Assembly (NCBI GenBank): GCA_030447445.1 | Contig: JAUJOW010000001.1 | Span: 338,163-402,162 of the forward strand | Source of the DNA: Acidimicrobiales bacterium | GTDB lineage: Bacteria; Actinomycetota; Acidimicrobiia; Acidimicrobiales; Iamiaceae | Length of the DNA: 64,000 nt | Direction: 5' to 3' | Shown here: piece by piece, positions 28,735-38,131 of the stretch | How positions within the stretch are numbered: the stretch's first letter is position 1 | Layout of the letters: every line of letters starts with the position of its first letter | Program-made: the position numbers and the translations under genes | Notes under the pieces: model-generated | What the model saw: only the letters and a program-made list of their open reading frames with translations | Databases searched by the model: none | What the model was told of the DNA's origin: nothing

Positions 28735-29640
28735 TCATCGGCTGGTTGGAGCGAGCACCACGGCGGGCTTCACGGTGCCGGGCCGGTGCGGCTCGTACAC
28801 CGCCAGCAGCGTTCCGGCGGCGTCGACCACCGCCCACGGGCCGGGGCCGCTCGCCGCCAGGGTCTCGTTGGCCAGGACCTTGCCGTGGCCGACGGCGACG
28901 GCCAGGTCGGCGCCGACCTCCACGGCGGCGAGGTGGGCGACAGCGGCGGCGGGGGGCAGGACGTGGGCGGGCGACAGCTTGGTGAGCGGGACGGCTCCGG
29001 CCAGCGTGAACGATCCCACGGCGGTGCGCTTGAGGGCCCGGAGGTGGGCGCTGCCCCCGAGGGTGGCGCCGATGTCGGCGGCCAGCGACCGGACGTAGGT
29101 CCCCGACGAGCACTCGACCTCGACCCGGACCACCCCCGGGTCCGGCGTCGGTTCGACGTCGATCCGCCGCACCGTGACGGGACGGGCCTCACGGTCGACC
29201 TCGATCCCCTCCCGGGCCAGCTCGTGCAGGCGCCGACCCCGGACCTTGCGGGCCGAGACCATCGGCGCGACCTGCAGGACCTCACCGGTGAACCGCTCGA
29301 TCGCCACCCGACGCACGTCGTCCACGGTGACGCCGCTCATGTCGTGGGTGGCGGTCACCTCCCCGGCGGCGTCCAGGGTGGTGGTGGCCACGCCGAGCAC
29401 GACCTCGGCGGCGTAGGTCTTGTCGAGTCCACCGACGTAGCGCAACAGCCGGGTGGCCCGGCCCACGCCCAGCACGAGCACGCCGGTGGCCTCGGGGTCG
29501 AGGGTGCCGGCGTGGCCGACCTTGCGGGTGCCGAGCAGGCCCCGGGCCTTGGCCACCACGTCGTGGGACGTCCACCCTGCCGGCTTGTCCACCACCGCCA
29601 CCCCGTGGGGCCCGCCGGGTACCTCGCTGGCCCCCATCAC
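28735..29640 (-). CDS. truB: tRNA pseudouridine-55 synthase
   Basis: A 301-residue TruB, which makes pseudouridine 55 in the T-loop of tRNAs. KPAGWTSHDVV and the catalytic-aspartate motif GHAGTLDPEATGVL are present, with KTYAAEVVLG and the SSGTYVRSLAADIG RNA-binding strand after them. Its start overlaps rbfA by 4 nt. Normal length. Confidence 0.95.
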   Translation of the reverse strand: MMGASEVPGGPHGVAVVDKPAGWTSHDVVAKARGLLGTRKVGHAGTLDPEATGVLVLGVGRATRLLRYVGGLDKTYAAEVVLGVATTTLDAAGEVTATHDMSGVTVDDVRRVAIERFTGEVLQVAPMVSARKVRGRRLHELAREGIEVDREARPVTVRRIDVEPTPDPGVVRVEVECSSGTYVRSLAADIGATLGGSAHLRALKRTAVGSFTLAGAVPLTKLSPAHVLPPAAAVAHLAAVEVGADLAVAVGHGKVLANETLAASGPGPWAVVDAAGTLLAVYEPHRPGTVKPAVVLAPTSR

Positions 29641-30050
29641 CCGTCGTCGCCGTCGCCGTCGCCGCCGCCGCCGTCCCCAGCGTCGGCGCCGGGGGCGATG
29701 TCGCGCAGGACCTGTTCGATGCGGTCGGCGGAGCGGACGACCGGGTCGGGGGTGAAGGCCAGCTCGGGGGTGCGCTTGAGCCGGGCCTGGCGAGCGATGG
29801 CCCGCTGCAAGCGGGGCCGGACCTCGGCCAGGGCAGCGAGCAGGTCCTCGTCGCCCTCGGGCCCCTGGAGGCTGTCGTAGTAGACGGTGGCCCGGCGCAG
29901 ATCGGGCTCGCAGGCCACGGCCGTCACCGTGACCAGCTCGAGGCGGCCGTCGTCGACCCGCTCGAGCTCGTCGCCCAGGATCTCTCTCAGCAGCTCATTG
30001 ACCCGCGCCATGCGCGGGTACCGCCGCGGCGGCTGGCGGGGGCGGGTCAC
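29637..30050 (-). CDS. rbfA: 30S ribosome-binding factor A
   Basis: A 137-residue RbfA, a late 30S maturation and cold-shock factor with a KH-like fold. MARVNELLREILGDEL at the start, TVTAVACEPDLRRATVYY in the middle and the typical RLKRTPELAFTPD end are clear. GTG 30050 makes a GTGA overlap with the stop of ylxP, so I prefer it to the internal ATG. The C-terminus is an acidic Gly/Asp tail (GDGGGGDGDGDDG), a local trait also seen in other proteins of this region. Confidence 0.93.
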   Translation of the reverse strand: MTRPRQPPRRYPRMARVNELLREILGDELERVDDGRLELVTVTAVACEPDLRRATVYYDSLQGPEGDEDLLAALAEVRPRLQRAIARQARLKRTPELAFTPDPVVRSADRIEQVLRDIAPGADAGDGGGGDGDGDDG

Positions 30051-30340
30051 CCCGCCTCCTCCACCCACGACCGGTTGGCGTGCATCACCTGCACCTCGGG
30101 GAAGGACCACACGAACCGCTCCACCTCGTCGATCACCTCGTCGGCGTGGCGGACCGTTCCGCTGACCACGGCGAAGCCCACCTCGGCCCGGTGCCAGGTG
30201 TCCTGTTCGCCCACCTCGGCCGCCGCCACCTGGTAGCGGCGCCGGGCCCCGTCGACCACGGGGCGCACCACCGCCCGCTTGGCCTTGAGCGACCGCACCT
30301 GGGGCAGGTACAGGCTCATCCGCAGGGCGAGCACGTGCAC
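30047..30340 (-). CDS. ylxP: YlxP/DUF503 family protein
   Basis: A 97-residue DUF503 (YlxP) protein, ferredoxin-like fold, always near rbfA/infB and probably acting in ribosome or RNA metabolism. RSLKAKRAVVRPVVDGARRRYQVAAAEVG and the end FPEVQVMHANRSW fit the family. GTG 30340 is chosen from the family length; GTG 30334 is possible. It overlaps rbfA by 4 nt and is 29 bp downstream of the Usp gene. Confidence 0.88.
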   Translation of the reverse strand: MHVLALRMSLYLPQVRSLKAKRAVVRPVVDGARRRYQVAAAEVGEQDTWHRAEVGFAVVSGTVRHADEVIDEVERFVWSFPEVQVMHANRSWVEEAG

Positions 30341-30369
30341 GGCGGTAGGGGTTCGACCGGCGAGGCCGC

Positions 30370-30909
30370 TCAGCGGCCGCCCGATCGGGTCAACGAGAGC
30401 GAGCCGTCCTCGGCCACCACCACCACCGGGGTGTCGCCCACGGCGTCGAAGGCCCGCTCCTCCACGCTCTTGGTGCGCAGCCGGTCGAGCACGCCAGGCT
30501 TGTTGAAGTCGTCGGCCACCACGACGAGGTCGACGGCGAGGTCTCGCACGGCATCGCCCAACGCCTCGGGGGCGGGGAGGCTGTGGGCCCACACCACGGC
30601 GGTGACCCCGGCGTCAGCGGCCTCGTCCACCTGGCCGGCCAGGGCTTCCTTGCCGGCGGCGGCCAGCGCGTCACGGTCGTGCAGCTCGGTGTGCGGTGTG
30701 TCGCCCCAGGTGGCGTCACTGCGGTCGAGCAGCACCAGCTCGGCTCCCGCCGCCGCTGCCACTCGCACCGCCGCCTGGCGGGCCCGGGCCCGGCCCGGCT
30801 CGTTGCCGTCGTCGGTGGGGACGATCACGCGCCGGGCCCCCCGGGCGACGGCGGCCACCTCCGCGGGCAGCTCGTCGAGGTCGGATCGGTCGGACGGGTC
30901 GTTGGTCAT
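30370..30909 (-). CDS. Universal-stress-protein-like domain
   Basis: A 179-residue protein with a Usp/Rossmann-like domain: RRVIVPTDDGNEPGRARARQAA opens it, VAAAAGAELVLLDRSDATWGD follows, and DLVVVADDF with TPVVVVAEDGS closes it. The usual ATP-binding G-2x-G-9x-G(S/T) pattern is not obvious, so nucleotide binding is doubtful. ATG 30909 is chosen, preceded by GATCAT and a 6-nt gap. It is an unusual insertion between infB and ylxP, separated from infB by a repeat copy. Confidence 0.65.
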   Translation of the reverse strand: MTNDPSDRSDLDELPAEVAAVARGARRVIVPTDDGNEPGRARARQAAVRVAAAAGAELVLLDRSDATWGDTPHTELHDRDALAAAGKEALAGQVDEAADAGVTAVVWAHSLPAPEALGDAVRDLAVDLVVVADDFNKPGVLDRLRTKSVEERAFDAVGDTPVVVVAEDGSLSLTRSGGR

Positions 30910-30991
30910 GGGCCCATGATCCCCGACCGGCCGGCGGCACGACCAACCGGAGTGGCGCCTCCGGGGGTTCACGGAGGCGGCAGCCCCCCGT

Positions 30992-31094
30992 GTAAGAGGC
31001 CGAGCCGATAGGCGAGGCCTCCATCGAGCACGGCGCTTGTGTTGCGGCGAAGCCGCACTCCTTTCGGGACAGGACGTGACCTATCCGCGCAACC
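30992..31094 (-). repeat. Dispersed two-hairpin repeat, copy B
   Basis: Minus-strand copy of the 104-bp repeat, one base shorter in the variable part. Both hairpins are preserved. It lies in the 193-bp gap between infB (stop at 31103) and the Usp gene, in the direction of transcription, so it would be in the infB mRNA 3' region. No other feature is visible in the gap. Confidence 0.85.
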
Positions 31095-31102
31095 ACTGTC
31101 AC

Positions 31103-34100
31103 CTAGACCCGCGGGATCTCCCGCTCCTCGTAGGTCTCGATCACATCACCGGGCTTGAGGTCCTGGAAGTCCGACAGGCCGATGCCGCACTCGAAGCCGG
31201 CGTTCACCTCCCGCACGTCGTCCTTGAACCGCTTGAGCGAGGTGATGGTGCCCTTCCAGATGATCGTGCCCTCGCGCAGGAACCGCACCTTCGACCCGCG
31301 GGTGATCGTGCCGTTCTGGACGTAGCAGCCGGCGATGGCCCCGACCCGGGGCACCCGGAAGATCTCGCGGACCTCGGCGTCGCCGGTCACCACCTCCTGG
31401 ACCTCGGGGGCAAGCATGCCGACCATGGCGTTTTCGATGTCCTCGAGCAGCTGGTAGATGATCTCGTAGGTACGGATCTCGACGTTCTCCTGCTCGGCCA
31501 GCTCGCGGGCCTTGCGGTCGGGCCGCACGTTGAACCCGAGGATGGTGGCGTTGGAGGCGGCGGCCAGCTGGATGTCGTACTGGGTGATGCCGCCGACGCC
31601 GCGCAGCACGAAGGCCAGCCTGACCTCGGGACGTTCGAGCCGCTTCAAGCTCTGTGTGACCGCCTCGAGGGAGCCGGTGACGTCGGCCTTGACCACCAGG
31701 TTGAGCGTGGCCGTCTCGCCGGCCTGGATCTGGGCGAAGATGTCCTCGAGGCGAGCCCCGCCCCCCATGGCGGCGGCAGAGCCGCCGATGCTGGCCACCC
31801 GTTGCCAGTGCTCGCGGGTCTCGGCCACGTTGCGGGCGGTGCGGTCGTCGGGGGCGACCACGAAGTCGTCCCCGGCTTCGGCCACGTCGGACAGGCCGAG
31901 GACCTGCACCGGCGTGGATGGCCCGGCTTCCTTCACCTGCTCGCCCTTGTCGTTGATGAGCGCCCGCACCCGGCCCCAGGCGGCGCCGGCCACCAGCGGG
32001 TCTCCCACCTGGAGCCGACCCCGTTGCACGAGCACGGTGGCGACCGGCCCCCGGCCGACGTCGAGGTTGGCCTCGAGCACGACCCCTTGGGCCCGGCCCT
32101 CGGGGTTGGCCCGCACATCCTCGACCTCGGCCACGACCAGCAGGTTCTCGAGCAGCTCGTCGATGCCGATGTTCTCGAGAGCCGACACCTCGCACACGAT
32201 CGTGTCGCCGCCCCACGACTCGGGCACGAGGCCCCGGTCGGCGAGTTGGGACAGCACCCGGTTGGGATCGGCGTTCTCCCGGTCGATCTTGTTGATGGCC
32301 ACCACGATCGGCACCTCGGCGGCCCGGGCGTGGTCGAGGGCCTCGACGGTTTGTGGCATCACGCCGTCGTCGGCGGCGACCACGAGGACCACGACGTCGG
32401 TGGCGTCGGCACCCCGGGCCCGCATGGCCGTGAACGCCTCGTGGCCGGGGGTGTCGATGAACGTGATCCGGCGGCCGTTGCGGTCGACCTGGTAGGCGCC
32501 GATGTGCTGGGTGATGCCACCGGCCTCGCCGGCCACGACGTTGGCATTGCGGATCTGGTCGAGCAGCTTGGTCTTGCCGTGGTCGACATGGCCCATGACC
32601 GTGATCACCGGCGGCCTGGGTTCGGCCTCGCCCTCCTCGTCGTCGTCGAGGTCCTCGACGCCGAGCGCCCGCTGCAGCTCGACCTCCTGCTCCTCACCGG
32701 GGTCGACAAGGCGGATCTCGGCCCCGAACTCGGCCGAGAACAGCTCGATCATGTCGTCGGAGAGGGACTGGGTGGCAGTCACCATCTCGCCCTGCTGCAT
32801 GAGGAAGCGGACGACGTCGGCGGCCGTGCGGTTGAGCTTGGCTCCGAGCTCCTGGGGGGTGGAGGCCCGCTCGATGACGATCTCGCCCTCGGGCACCGGC
32901 GCCTCGGCCGGGGTGTAGGTGGGCATGTCCATCGGCTGGAGCTCCTCGCGGGAGCGACGCCGACGTCCCTTGCGGCGGGGCGGTCGACGGCCGGGCGGGC
33001 CACCGGGGCGGCCACCGCCGGGACCGCCGGCACCAGGCACGCCACCGGGGCCGCCCGGGCCACCGGGACCACCGGGACCTCCCGGACGGCGACCGAACCC
33101 GACACCGGCACCGGGCACCGAGGCGCGGGGGCCGCCCATCGGCGGCCGGCCGCGACCGGGGGCTCCGGCCCCGGTCCGGGGCGCGCCGGCGCCGGGGCCA
33201 GCCCCGGCGCTGGTGCGCGACGGGGCCGGGGGGCGACCTCCCGAACCGGGCGGCGGGGGGATGGCCTTGCCGGAGGAGGATCGGGGCGGGCCGGGGGGCG
33301 GTGGGATCGGCTTGCCCGACGCCGACTTGGGGGCGCCGCCGGGCGGGAGGGGGGCGCGGGTGCCGGGGGCCGGCCGGCCCGGGGTGGGAGCCGGCGCCGG
33401 GGGGCGCTGGGTCGTCGGGGGGCTCGAACCTCCCCGTGCCGCCGGCGCCATGGGCCCCTCCCCGCGAGAGGGCGGGGCCGAGGGGCGGGGACGGTCGGCC
33501 ACGGCCGGTTCCTCACGGCGCAGCGGGCGCGGCGGATGCTCGCTCCCGCTCGAGGTGACCACCCGGCGAGGCGGCCCCGACGAGGAGGGAGCAGCGTCGG
33601 ACCGGGCCGGTGACGCCGGCCGTGGCGGTGCCGGCGCCCCAGCGGCGGGAGCGGTGACGTCGGGATCGGCGGTCTCGGCCGCAGCCGGCGGGCTGACATC
33701 GGCCGCAGCCGGCGCCTCGGCGGTGACCTCGGCCGCTGCCGGGGCCTCGGTGACGATTTCGGCGGGGGCGGCGGAGACCTCGGGCACGGCGGGGCGGGCC
33801 GGGTCGGCCGGGGCCGCCACCGGTTCGGCGGCCACTGCCGCCGGCTGGTCGGTGACCGCGGCCGGCTCGACGGCAGCCGGTGCCGTCGCCGGCCCGGCTT
33901 CCTCCGCCGGGGCGGGCACCGCCTTCGTGTCCCTCGAGGGGGCTGCCTTCTTCGTGGACGGCTCCTCGGGCTGCTGGTCCCGGACGAGCCCTTCGCGGAC
34001 GGCCTTGCGGCGCACACGGTCGGCCTGGGCGTCCTCGATGCTCGAGGAGTGGGTCTTCACGCCGATGCCGAGGCCGAGCGAGAGGTCGAGGGCCTCCTTG

Positions 34101-34153
34101 TTCGTGAGCCCGAGCTCCTTGGCGAGCTCGTGGACGCGGATCTTTCCTGGCAA
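31103..34153 (-). CDS. infB: Translation initiation factor IF-2
   Basis: A 1016-residue IF-2 that delivers fMet-tRNA to the 30S subunit. The N-terminal [21 protein letters not shown] helix is followed by a long Ala/Pro/Gly-rich disordered region to about residue 430, then a basic patch ([13 protein letters not shown]), IF2_N, and the G domain with GHVDHGKT near 518, DTPGHEAF and NKID, and then domains II-IV. The Gly-Pro repeats ([11 protein letters not shown]) are typical of actinobacterial IF-2. The start is TTG 34153 (LPGKIRVHE); there is no in-frame ATG or GTG before it. Confidence 0.96.
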   Translation of the reverse strand: MPGKIRVHELAKELGLTNKEALDLSLGLGIGVKTHSSSIEDAQADRVRRKAVREGLVRDQQPEEPSTKKAAPSRDTKAVPAPAEEAGPATAPAAVEPAAVTDQPAAVAAEPVAAPADPARPAVPEVSAAPAEIVTEAPAAAEVTAEAPAAADVSPPAAAETADPDVTAPAAGAPAPPRPASPARSDAAPSSSGPPRRVVTSSGSEHPPRPLRREEPAVADRPRPSAPPSRGEGPMAPAARGGSSPPTTQRPPAPAPTPGRPAPGTRAPLPPGGAPKSASGKPIPPPPGPPRSSSGKAIPPPPGSGGRPPAPSRTSAGAGPGAGAPRTGAGAPGRGRPPMGGPRASVPGAGVGFGRRPGGPGGPGGPGGPGGVPGAGGPGGGRPGGPPGRRPPRRKGRRRRSREELQPMDMPTYTPAEAPVPEGEIVIERASTPQELGAKLNRTAADVVRFLMQQGEMVTATQSLSDDMIELFSAEFGAEIRLVDPGEEQEVELQRALGVEDLDDDEEGEAEPRPPVITVMGHVDHGKTKLLDQIRNANVVAGEAGGITQHIGAYQVDRNGRRITFIDTPGHEAFTAMRARGADATDVVVLVVAADDGVMPQTVEALDHARAAEVPIVVAINKIDRENADPNRVLSQLADRGLVPESWGGDTIVCEVSALENIGIDELLENLLVVAEVEDVRANPEGRAQGVVLEANLDVGRGPVATVLVQRGRLQVGDPLVAGAAWGRVRALINDKGEQVKEAGPSTPVQVLGLSDVAEAGDDFVVAPDDRTARNVAETREHWQRVASIGGSAAAMGGGARLEDIFAQIQAGETATLNLVVKADVTGSLEAVTQSLKRLERPEVRLAFVLRGVGGITQYDIQLAAASNATILGFNVRPDRKARELAEQENVEIRTYEIIYQLLEDIENAMVGMLAPEVQEVVTGDAEVREIFRVPRVGAIAGCYVQNGTITRGSKVRFLREGTIIWKGTITSLKRFKDDVREVNAGFECGIGLSDFQDLKPGDVIETYEEREIPRV

Positions 34154-34234
34154 GTGTTGCTCAGCCCTTTCCTCGGTGCCCGTGTGCGGACACGGACCTC
34201 TCAGTCTCGCGCACCGGCGTCCCGGCGCACGAAG

Positions 34235-34501
34235 TCAGTTGTCCGGCGATCCGCCGTCGGCGAGGAGGGCGGAGAGCCGGGTGATGGCGTCGGCGGCGAC
34301 CGGCCCCCGGAGAGTCCGTTCGAACGCTCGACGGCGCCGAGCTCGCTCGACACAGCCGGGGGAGGCGGCGCACAGCCAGGCTCCCCGCCCCGGAAGTGTA
34401 CGCCCGACGGCCAGCGAACCGTCGCTGCTCCGCACCACCCGGACCAGCTCGCCGGGGGACGCCCGCCGGCGACAACCGATGCAGGTGCGGGTCGGCGTTA
34501 C
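34235..34501 (-). CDS. ylxR: YlxR (DUF448) family RNA-binding protein
   Basis: About 88 residues matching YlxR: TRTCIGCRRRASPGELVRVVR, then VGRTLPGRGAWLCAASPGCVERARRRRAFERTLRG. The Cys/Arg RNA-binding loop is complete. No ATG, GTG or TTG lies before TRTCIGC: the codon in the expected place is GTA (34501-34499), directly overlapping the nusA TAA stop as GTAA, where most neighbours have GTGA or ATGA. Either GTA is used, or the base is wrong or mutated. It lies between nusA and infB, as usual. Confidence 0.8.
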   Translation of the reverse strand, partial: VTPTRTCIGCRRRASPGELVRVVRSSDGSLAVGRTLPGRGAWLCAASPGCVERARRRRAFERTLRGPVAADAITRLSALLADGGSPDN

Positions 34502-35832
34502 CCCTCGCCCCCGGGGCCCGGGCCCGGTCCCGGGTCGCCCGCACCGCCGGTGCGGCCGGGATCGTCGCCGGCGGCCTCGGCTTCTGCGGGCTCGGCTGGG
34601 TCGGCGATCGCCGCCGTGACGTCGAGGGCGTCGGCCGGCGCCGGCGCCCCGTCGGTGGCTGCCGGCACCACGTCGGCCTCGCCATCGGGTACGTCGGCAA
34701 TGCCTCCGGAACCGCCGGGGCCACCCTCGGCCCACTGCTCGGCCGACATGGCCGGGCCTCCGTCGGCGGGGTGCCACTCCATCTCGCCGGTCTCCGCGTT
34801 GGGGAGCCACTGGCCCTGCGCGTACTCGTCGCTGGCGTACGCCTCCTCCTCGGCGAGCTGGGTCTCGCTCTTGATGTCCACCCGCCAGCCGGTCAGCCGG
34901 GCGGCCAGCCGGGCGTTCTGACCCTCCTTCCCGATGGCCAGCGAGAGCTGGTAGTCGGGCACGATGACCTCGGCCCGGCCCTCGTACTCGTCGATGCGCA
35001 CCTCCTTGACCTTGGCCGGCGACAGCGCCTTGGCCACGAAGTCGGGGGCGTCGGCCGAGAACGGCACGATGTCGATCTTCTCGCCCCGCAGCTCGTTCAC
35101 GACCATGCGGACCCGTGCCCCCCGAGCTCCGACGCAGGCCCCCACCGGGTCCACGTTGCCGTCGTTCGACCAGACGGCGATCTTCGTGCGGTGGCCGGGC
35201 TCCCGGGCGCAGGCCTTGATCTCGACCACGCCGTCGGCGATCTCGGGCACCTCGAGCTCGAACAGCCGCTTGATGAGCCCGGGGTGGGTGCGGCTGACCA
35301 CGATCTGGGGACCCTTGGCCGTCTTGCGGACCTCGACGATGTAGGCCTTGAGCCGACTGTTGGGGGCCGGGCGCTCGTAGGGCACCTGCTCGGCCTGGGG
35401 CAGCAGCGCCTCCACCCGACCGAGGTCCAACAAGGTGTAGCGGGAGTCGCTCTGCTGGATGATCCCGGTGACGATGTCACCCTCCCGGCCGGCGTACTCC
35501 TCGTACTTCATCTCCCGGTCGACCTCGCGCAGGCGTTGCATCATGACCTGGCGGAAGGTCTGGGCGGCGATGCGGCCCAGGGTGTCGCTGTCGGGGGTGA
35601 CGTCGATCTCGGGACCGAACGGCTCGCCGTCCTCGTCGAGCTCCTGGGCGGTGACCCGCATCTCCCCGGTGTCGGGGTCCATGGTGACCCACGCGTACTC
35701 GTAGGCCCCGGGCATGCGCTTGTAGGCGGACTCGAGGGCGTCGGCCAGGGCCCCCATGAGGGTCTCGGGCGACATGCCCTTCTCCGCCGCCAGCGCCTGC
35801 AGCGCTTCCATCATGTCGAGGTTCGTGGTCAT
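34498..35832 (-). CDS. nusA: Transcription termination/antitermination factor NusA
   Basis: A 444-residue NusA, which binds RNA polymerase, pausing hairpins and boxA/rRNA leader RNA. The N-terminal domain begins LDMMEALQALAAEKGMS, the S1 domain has YEEYAGREGDIVTGII, and the two KH domains include GACVGARGARVRMVV and SLAIGKEGQNARLAARLTGW. After about residue 345 comes a 100-residue acidic/Ala-Gly tail not found in short NusA forms. The ATG at 35832 overlaps the rimP stop (ATGA). Confidence 0.95.
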   Translation of the reverse strand: MTTNLDMMEALQALAAEKGMSPETLMGALADALESAYKRMPGAYEYAWVTMDPDTGEMRVTAQELDEDGEPFGPEIDVTPDSDTLGRIAAQTFRQVMMQRLREVDREMKYEEYAGREGDIVTGIIQQSDSRYTLLDLGRVEALLPQAEQVPYERPAPNSRLKAYIVEVRKTAKGPQIVVSRTHPGLIKRLFELEVPEIADGVVEIKACAREPGHRTKIAVWSNDGNVDPVGACVGARGARVRMVVNELRGEKIDIVPFSADAPDFVAKALSPAKVKEVRIDEYEGRAEVIVPDYQLSLAIGKEGQNARLAARLTGWRVDIKSETQLAEEEAYASDEYAQGQWLPNAETGEMEWHPADGGPAMSAEQWAEGGPGGSGGIADVPDGEADVVPAATDGAPAPADALDVTAAIADPAEPAEAEAAGDDPGRTGGAGDPGPGPGPGGEG

Positions 35833-36356
35833 GCCGTGGCCGCCTTCTTCTTCGTCTTCTTCGTGCGTCGGTTCCGGGGCGGGTCCGGTCGAGCGGCCGG
35901 GCCCCACTCGAACACCGTGCGGGCCGCCTCGATGTCGCCGTAGGGGATGGTCCGGCGCCACGGGCCGCCGTCGGCTTCGGCTCCTTCGACGGTGATGGCC
36001 TCGTCGTCGGCGGCGGCGAGGCGGCCGTGGGCCCGCCGGTCGCCGGGCGCCTCGGGACGGGTCTTGACCCGGACGGTCGCTCCCACCGCTCGCCGGAAGT
36101 GCCCGGGGGTGCGCAGCGGGCGCTCGAGGCCGGGGCTCGACACCTCGAGGGTGTAGCGCCCGGGCAGCGGGTCGGCCTCGTCGAGGGCCCGGGAGAGGCG
36201 GCGGGTCACGTCGGCGATGAGCTCGAGGTCCACGCCCCCGGGCCGGTCGATGGAGACCCGCAGCACGGCCCCGGTGTGCTCGACGTCGACCAGCTCGACA
36301 TCAGTGCCGGCGAGCAGGGGTTCCACGACGGCGCGCACGTGGGAGGCGACGGTCAC
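35829..36356 (-). CDS. rimP: Ribosome maturation factor RimP
   Basis: A 175-residue RimP, needed for 30S maturation. The family signatures VELVDVEHTGAVLRVSIDRPGGVDLE, VTRRLSRALDE and YTLEVSSPGLERPL are clear. GTG 36356 follows GGAGGTGA with a 7-nt spacer, the best ribosome site in the window, and decides the start. The C-terminus is a Lys-rich tail (KKTKKKAATA). It is the first gene of the rimP-nusA-ylxR-infB operon. Confidence 0.94.
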   Translation of the reverse strand: MTVASHVRAVVEPLLAGTDVELVDVEHTGAVLRVSIDRPGGVDLELIADVTRRLSRALDEADPLPGRYTLEVSSPGLERPLRTPGHFRRAVGATVRVKTRPEAPGDRRAHGRLAAADDEAITVEGAEADGGPWRRTIPYGDIEAARTVFEWGPAARPDPPRNRRTKKTKKKAATA

Positions 36357-36421
36357 GGCGGTCTCACCTCCTGCGTTGTCGACGATCGAAACCAAAGGCG
36401 CCAAACCAGAGGCGCCAAACA

Positions 36422-36448
36422 AAAGGCGTGGGCCCGGCCCACGCCTTT
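36422..36448. terminator. Rho-independent terminator between proS and rimP
   Basis: A perfect 12-bp stem AAAGGCGTGGGC with a 3-nt loop. On the minus strand it ends TTTTGTTTGG, a U-rich tail, 111 bp after the proS stop. The rimP leader then follows, holding two copies of GTTTGGCGCC. The same stem can act in both directions. Confidence 0.85.
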
Positions 36449-36558
36449 GCCACCTTTCGGGTGAGCCCCGGAAGTATAGCGGGCCACCCCGAATGGCGTC
36501 CGTCACAGCGGCTCCGGCGAGACCGGTCGCCACCCGGCGCTGACCGGGCCCGGGAGGT

Positions 36559-37971
36559 TCAGTAGGAGCGGGCCACGACGGCCACGAGGCCGGGCTCGTC
36601 GTCGGTGACGGGCACCGAACCGTCCGGCCGCTGGAGGCACCGCACGCTGACCGCCGATCGGGCCAGGCGGGCCTCACCCTCGGGGCCGAGGGCCGACCAC
36701 GGGATCCGGGCGAAGCCGCTCTCGGCGGCGGCGGCGGCCTCCTCGGTGGAGCCGGCGTCGACGGTCCGCTCCTCCTGAGCAGCGGTGGCGGTGGCCAGGA
36801 GGTCGGCTTGGGCGGTCTCGAGCAGGTCGGGGACAGTGGCGGCAACGGAGTTGGCATCCTGCAGGGATCGCTCACCGGTGTCCCGGCGCACCACGGTGAC
36901 CTGGCCGTTGGCGAGGTCGCGAGGGCCGACCTCGACCCGGACCGGCACGCCCTTCAGCTCCCAGTCCGTGGCCCGCCGCCCGAACGACGTGTCGGTGCGG
37001 TCGTCGAGGACGACCCGCACACCGTCGGCACCGAGCCGCTCCACCAGCGACCGGGCCGCCTCGGCCACCCCCGCCTCGTCCCGGATAACGACCACCACCG
37101 CCTGGGTGGCGGCCAGCCGGGGCGGCACCCGCAGCCCGGCGTCGTCACCGTGGGCCATGATCAGCCCCCCCATCATGCGGGTGGAAACCCCCCACGACGT
37201 GGTCCAGGCGTGCTGTTGGGTGCCTTCACCGTCGAGGTAGGCGATGTCGAAGGCCCGGGCGAAGTTCTGGCCCAGCTCGTGGCTGGTGCCCATCTGGAGG
37301 GCCTTCCCGTCCGCCATCATCGCCTCGCAGGTCAGGGTGTTGATGGCTCCCGGGAACCGCTCGTCGACGGTCTTGCGCCCGACCAGCACGGGCATCGCCA
37401 GCACCTCCACCATGAAGTCGCGGTACACGTCGTGCAGGATGCGGAGGGCGTAGGCGGCGGCGTCGGCCTGCGACGTGTGGGCGGTGTGGCCCTCCTGCCA
37501 CAGGAACTCGGTGGAGCGTAGGAAGAGCCGGGGGCGCAGCTCCCACCGCACGACGTTGCACCACTGGTTCAACAGCAGGGGCAGGTCGCGGTAGCTCTGG
37601 GTCCACTTGGCCATGTACTCGCCGAAGACGGTCTCGCTGGTGGGGCGGACGATGACCGGCTCGTCGAGGTCCTTGCCCCCGGCGTGGGTGACCACGGCCA
37701 GCTCGGGGCTGAAGCCCTCGACGTGCTCGGCCTCCCGCCGCAGGTAGCTCTCGGGGATGAACAGCGGGAACGACACGTTCTCGGCGCCGGCGGCCTTGAT
37801 GCGCACGTCGACCTCGGCCTGCATCCGCTCCCAGATGGCATACCCGTAGGGGCGGATGATCTGGGTGCCCCGCACCGGACCGTTCTCCGCCAGCTCGGCC
37901 TTGGCCAGCACGTCCTGGTACCACCGGGGGAAGTCCTCGGCGCGAGGGGTGAGCACCGGCGGCTTGGCCAT
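36559..37971 (-). CDS. proS: Prolyl-tRNA synthetase (ProS type 3-like)
   Basis: A 470-residue class II synthetase charging tRNA-Pro. It is the short archaeal/eukaryote-like form, without the bacterial editing insertion: DFPRWYQDVLAKAEL, the RPYGYAIWERMQ motif 1 region, VIVRPTSETVFGEYMAKW and RWELRPRLFLRSTEFLWQEGHTAH in motif 2, and MMGGLIMAHGDD in motif 3. ATG 37971 lies 8 nt after TACCAT. Downstream (leftwards) is a terminator and the rimP operon. Confidence 0.94.
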   Translation of the reverse strand: MAKPPVLTPRAEDFPRWYQDVLAKAELAENGPVRGTQIIRPYGYAIWERMQAEVDVRIKAAGAENVSFPLFIPESYLRREAEHVEGFSPELAVVTHAGGKDLDEPVIVRPTSETVFGEYMAKWTQSYRDLPLLLNQWCNVVRWELRPRLFLRSTEFLWQEGHTAHTSQADAAAYALRILHDVYRDFMVEVLAMPVLVGRKTVDERFPGAINTLTCEAMMADGKALQMGTSHELGQNFARAFDIAYLDGEGTQQHAWTTSWGVSTRMMGGLIMAHGDDAGLRVPPRLAATQAVVVVIRDEAGVAEAARSLVERLGADGVRVVLDDRTDTSFGRRATDWELKGVPVRVEVGPRDLANGQVTVVRRDTGERSLQDANSVAATVPDLLETAQADLLATATAAQEERTVDAGSTEEAAAAAESGFARIPWSALGPEGEARLARSAVSVRCLQRPDGSVPVTDDEPGLVAVVARSY

Positions 37972-37979
37972 GGCCGGCG

Positions 37980-37985
37980 ATGGTA
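37980..37985 (-). promoter_or_regulatory. -10-like box TACCAT for proS
   Basis: TACCAT on the minus strand, 8 nt before ATG 37971, no Shine-Dalgarno. Confidence 0.4.
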
Positions 37986-38131
37986 CCGGCGAGGCGGCCG
38001 CTGGCTCTGGGTGCTCAGCCCTTCCGCCGGCTGCCAGCTCGCCCTCCCAGCATGCAAGCAGCCGCCTTCAGAAGCAGCCTTCAGAAACTCATCCACCCGG
38101 CGCACCCGGAACCCTGTGCAAGGCTGGAGGA

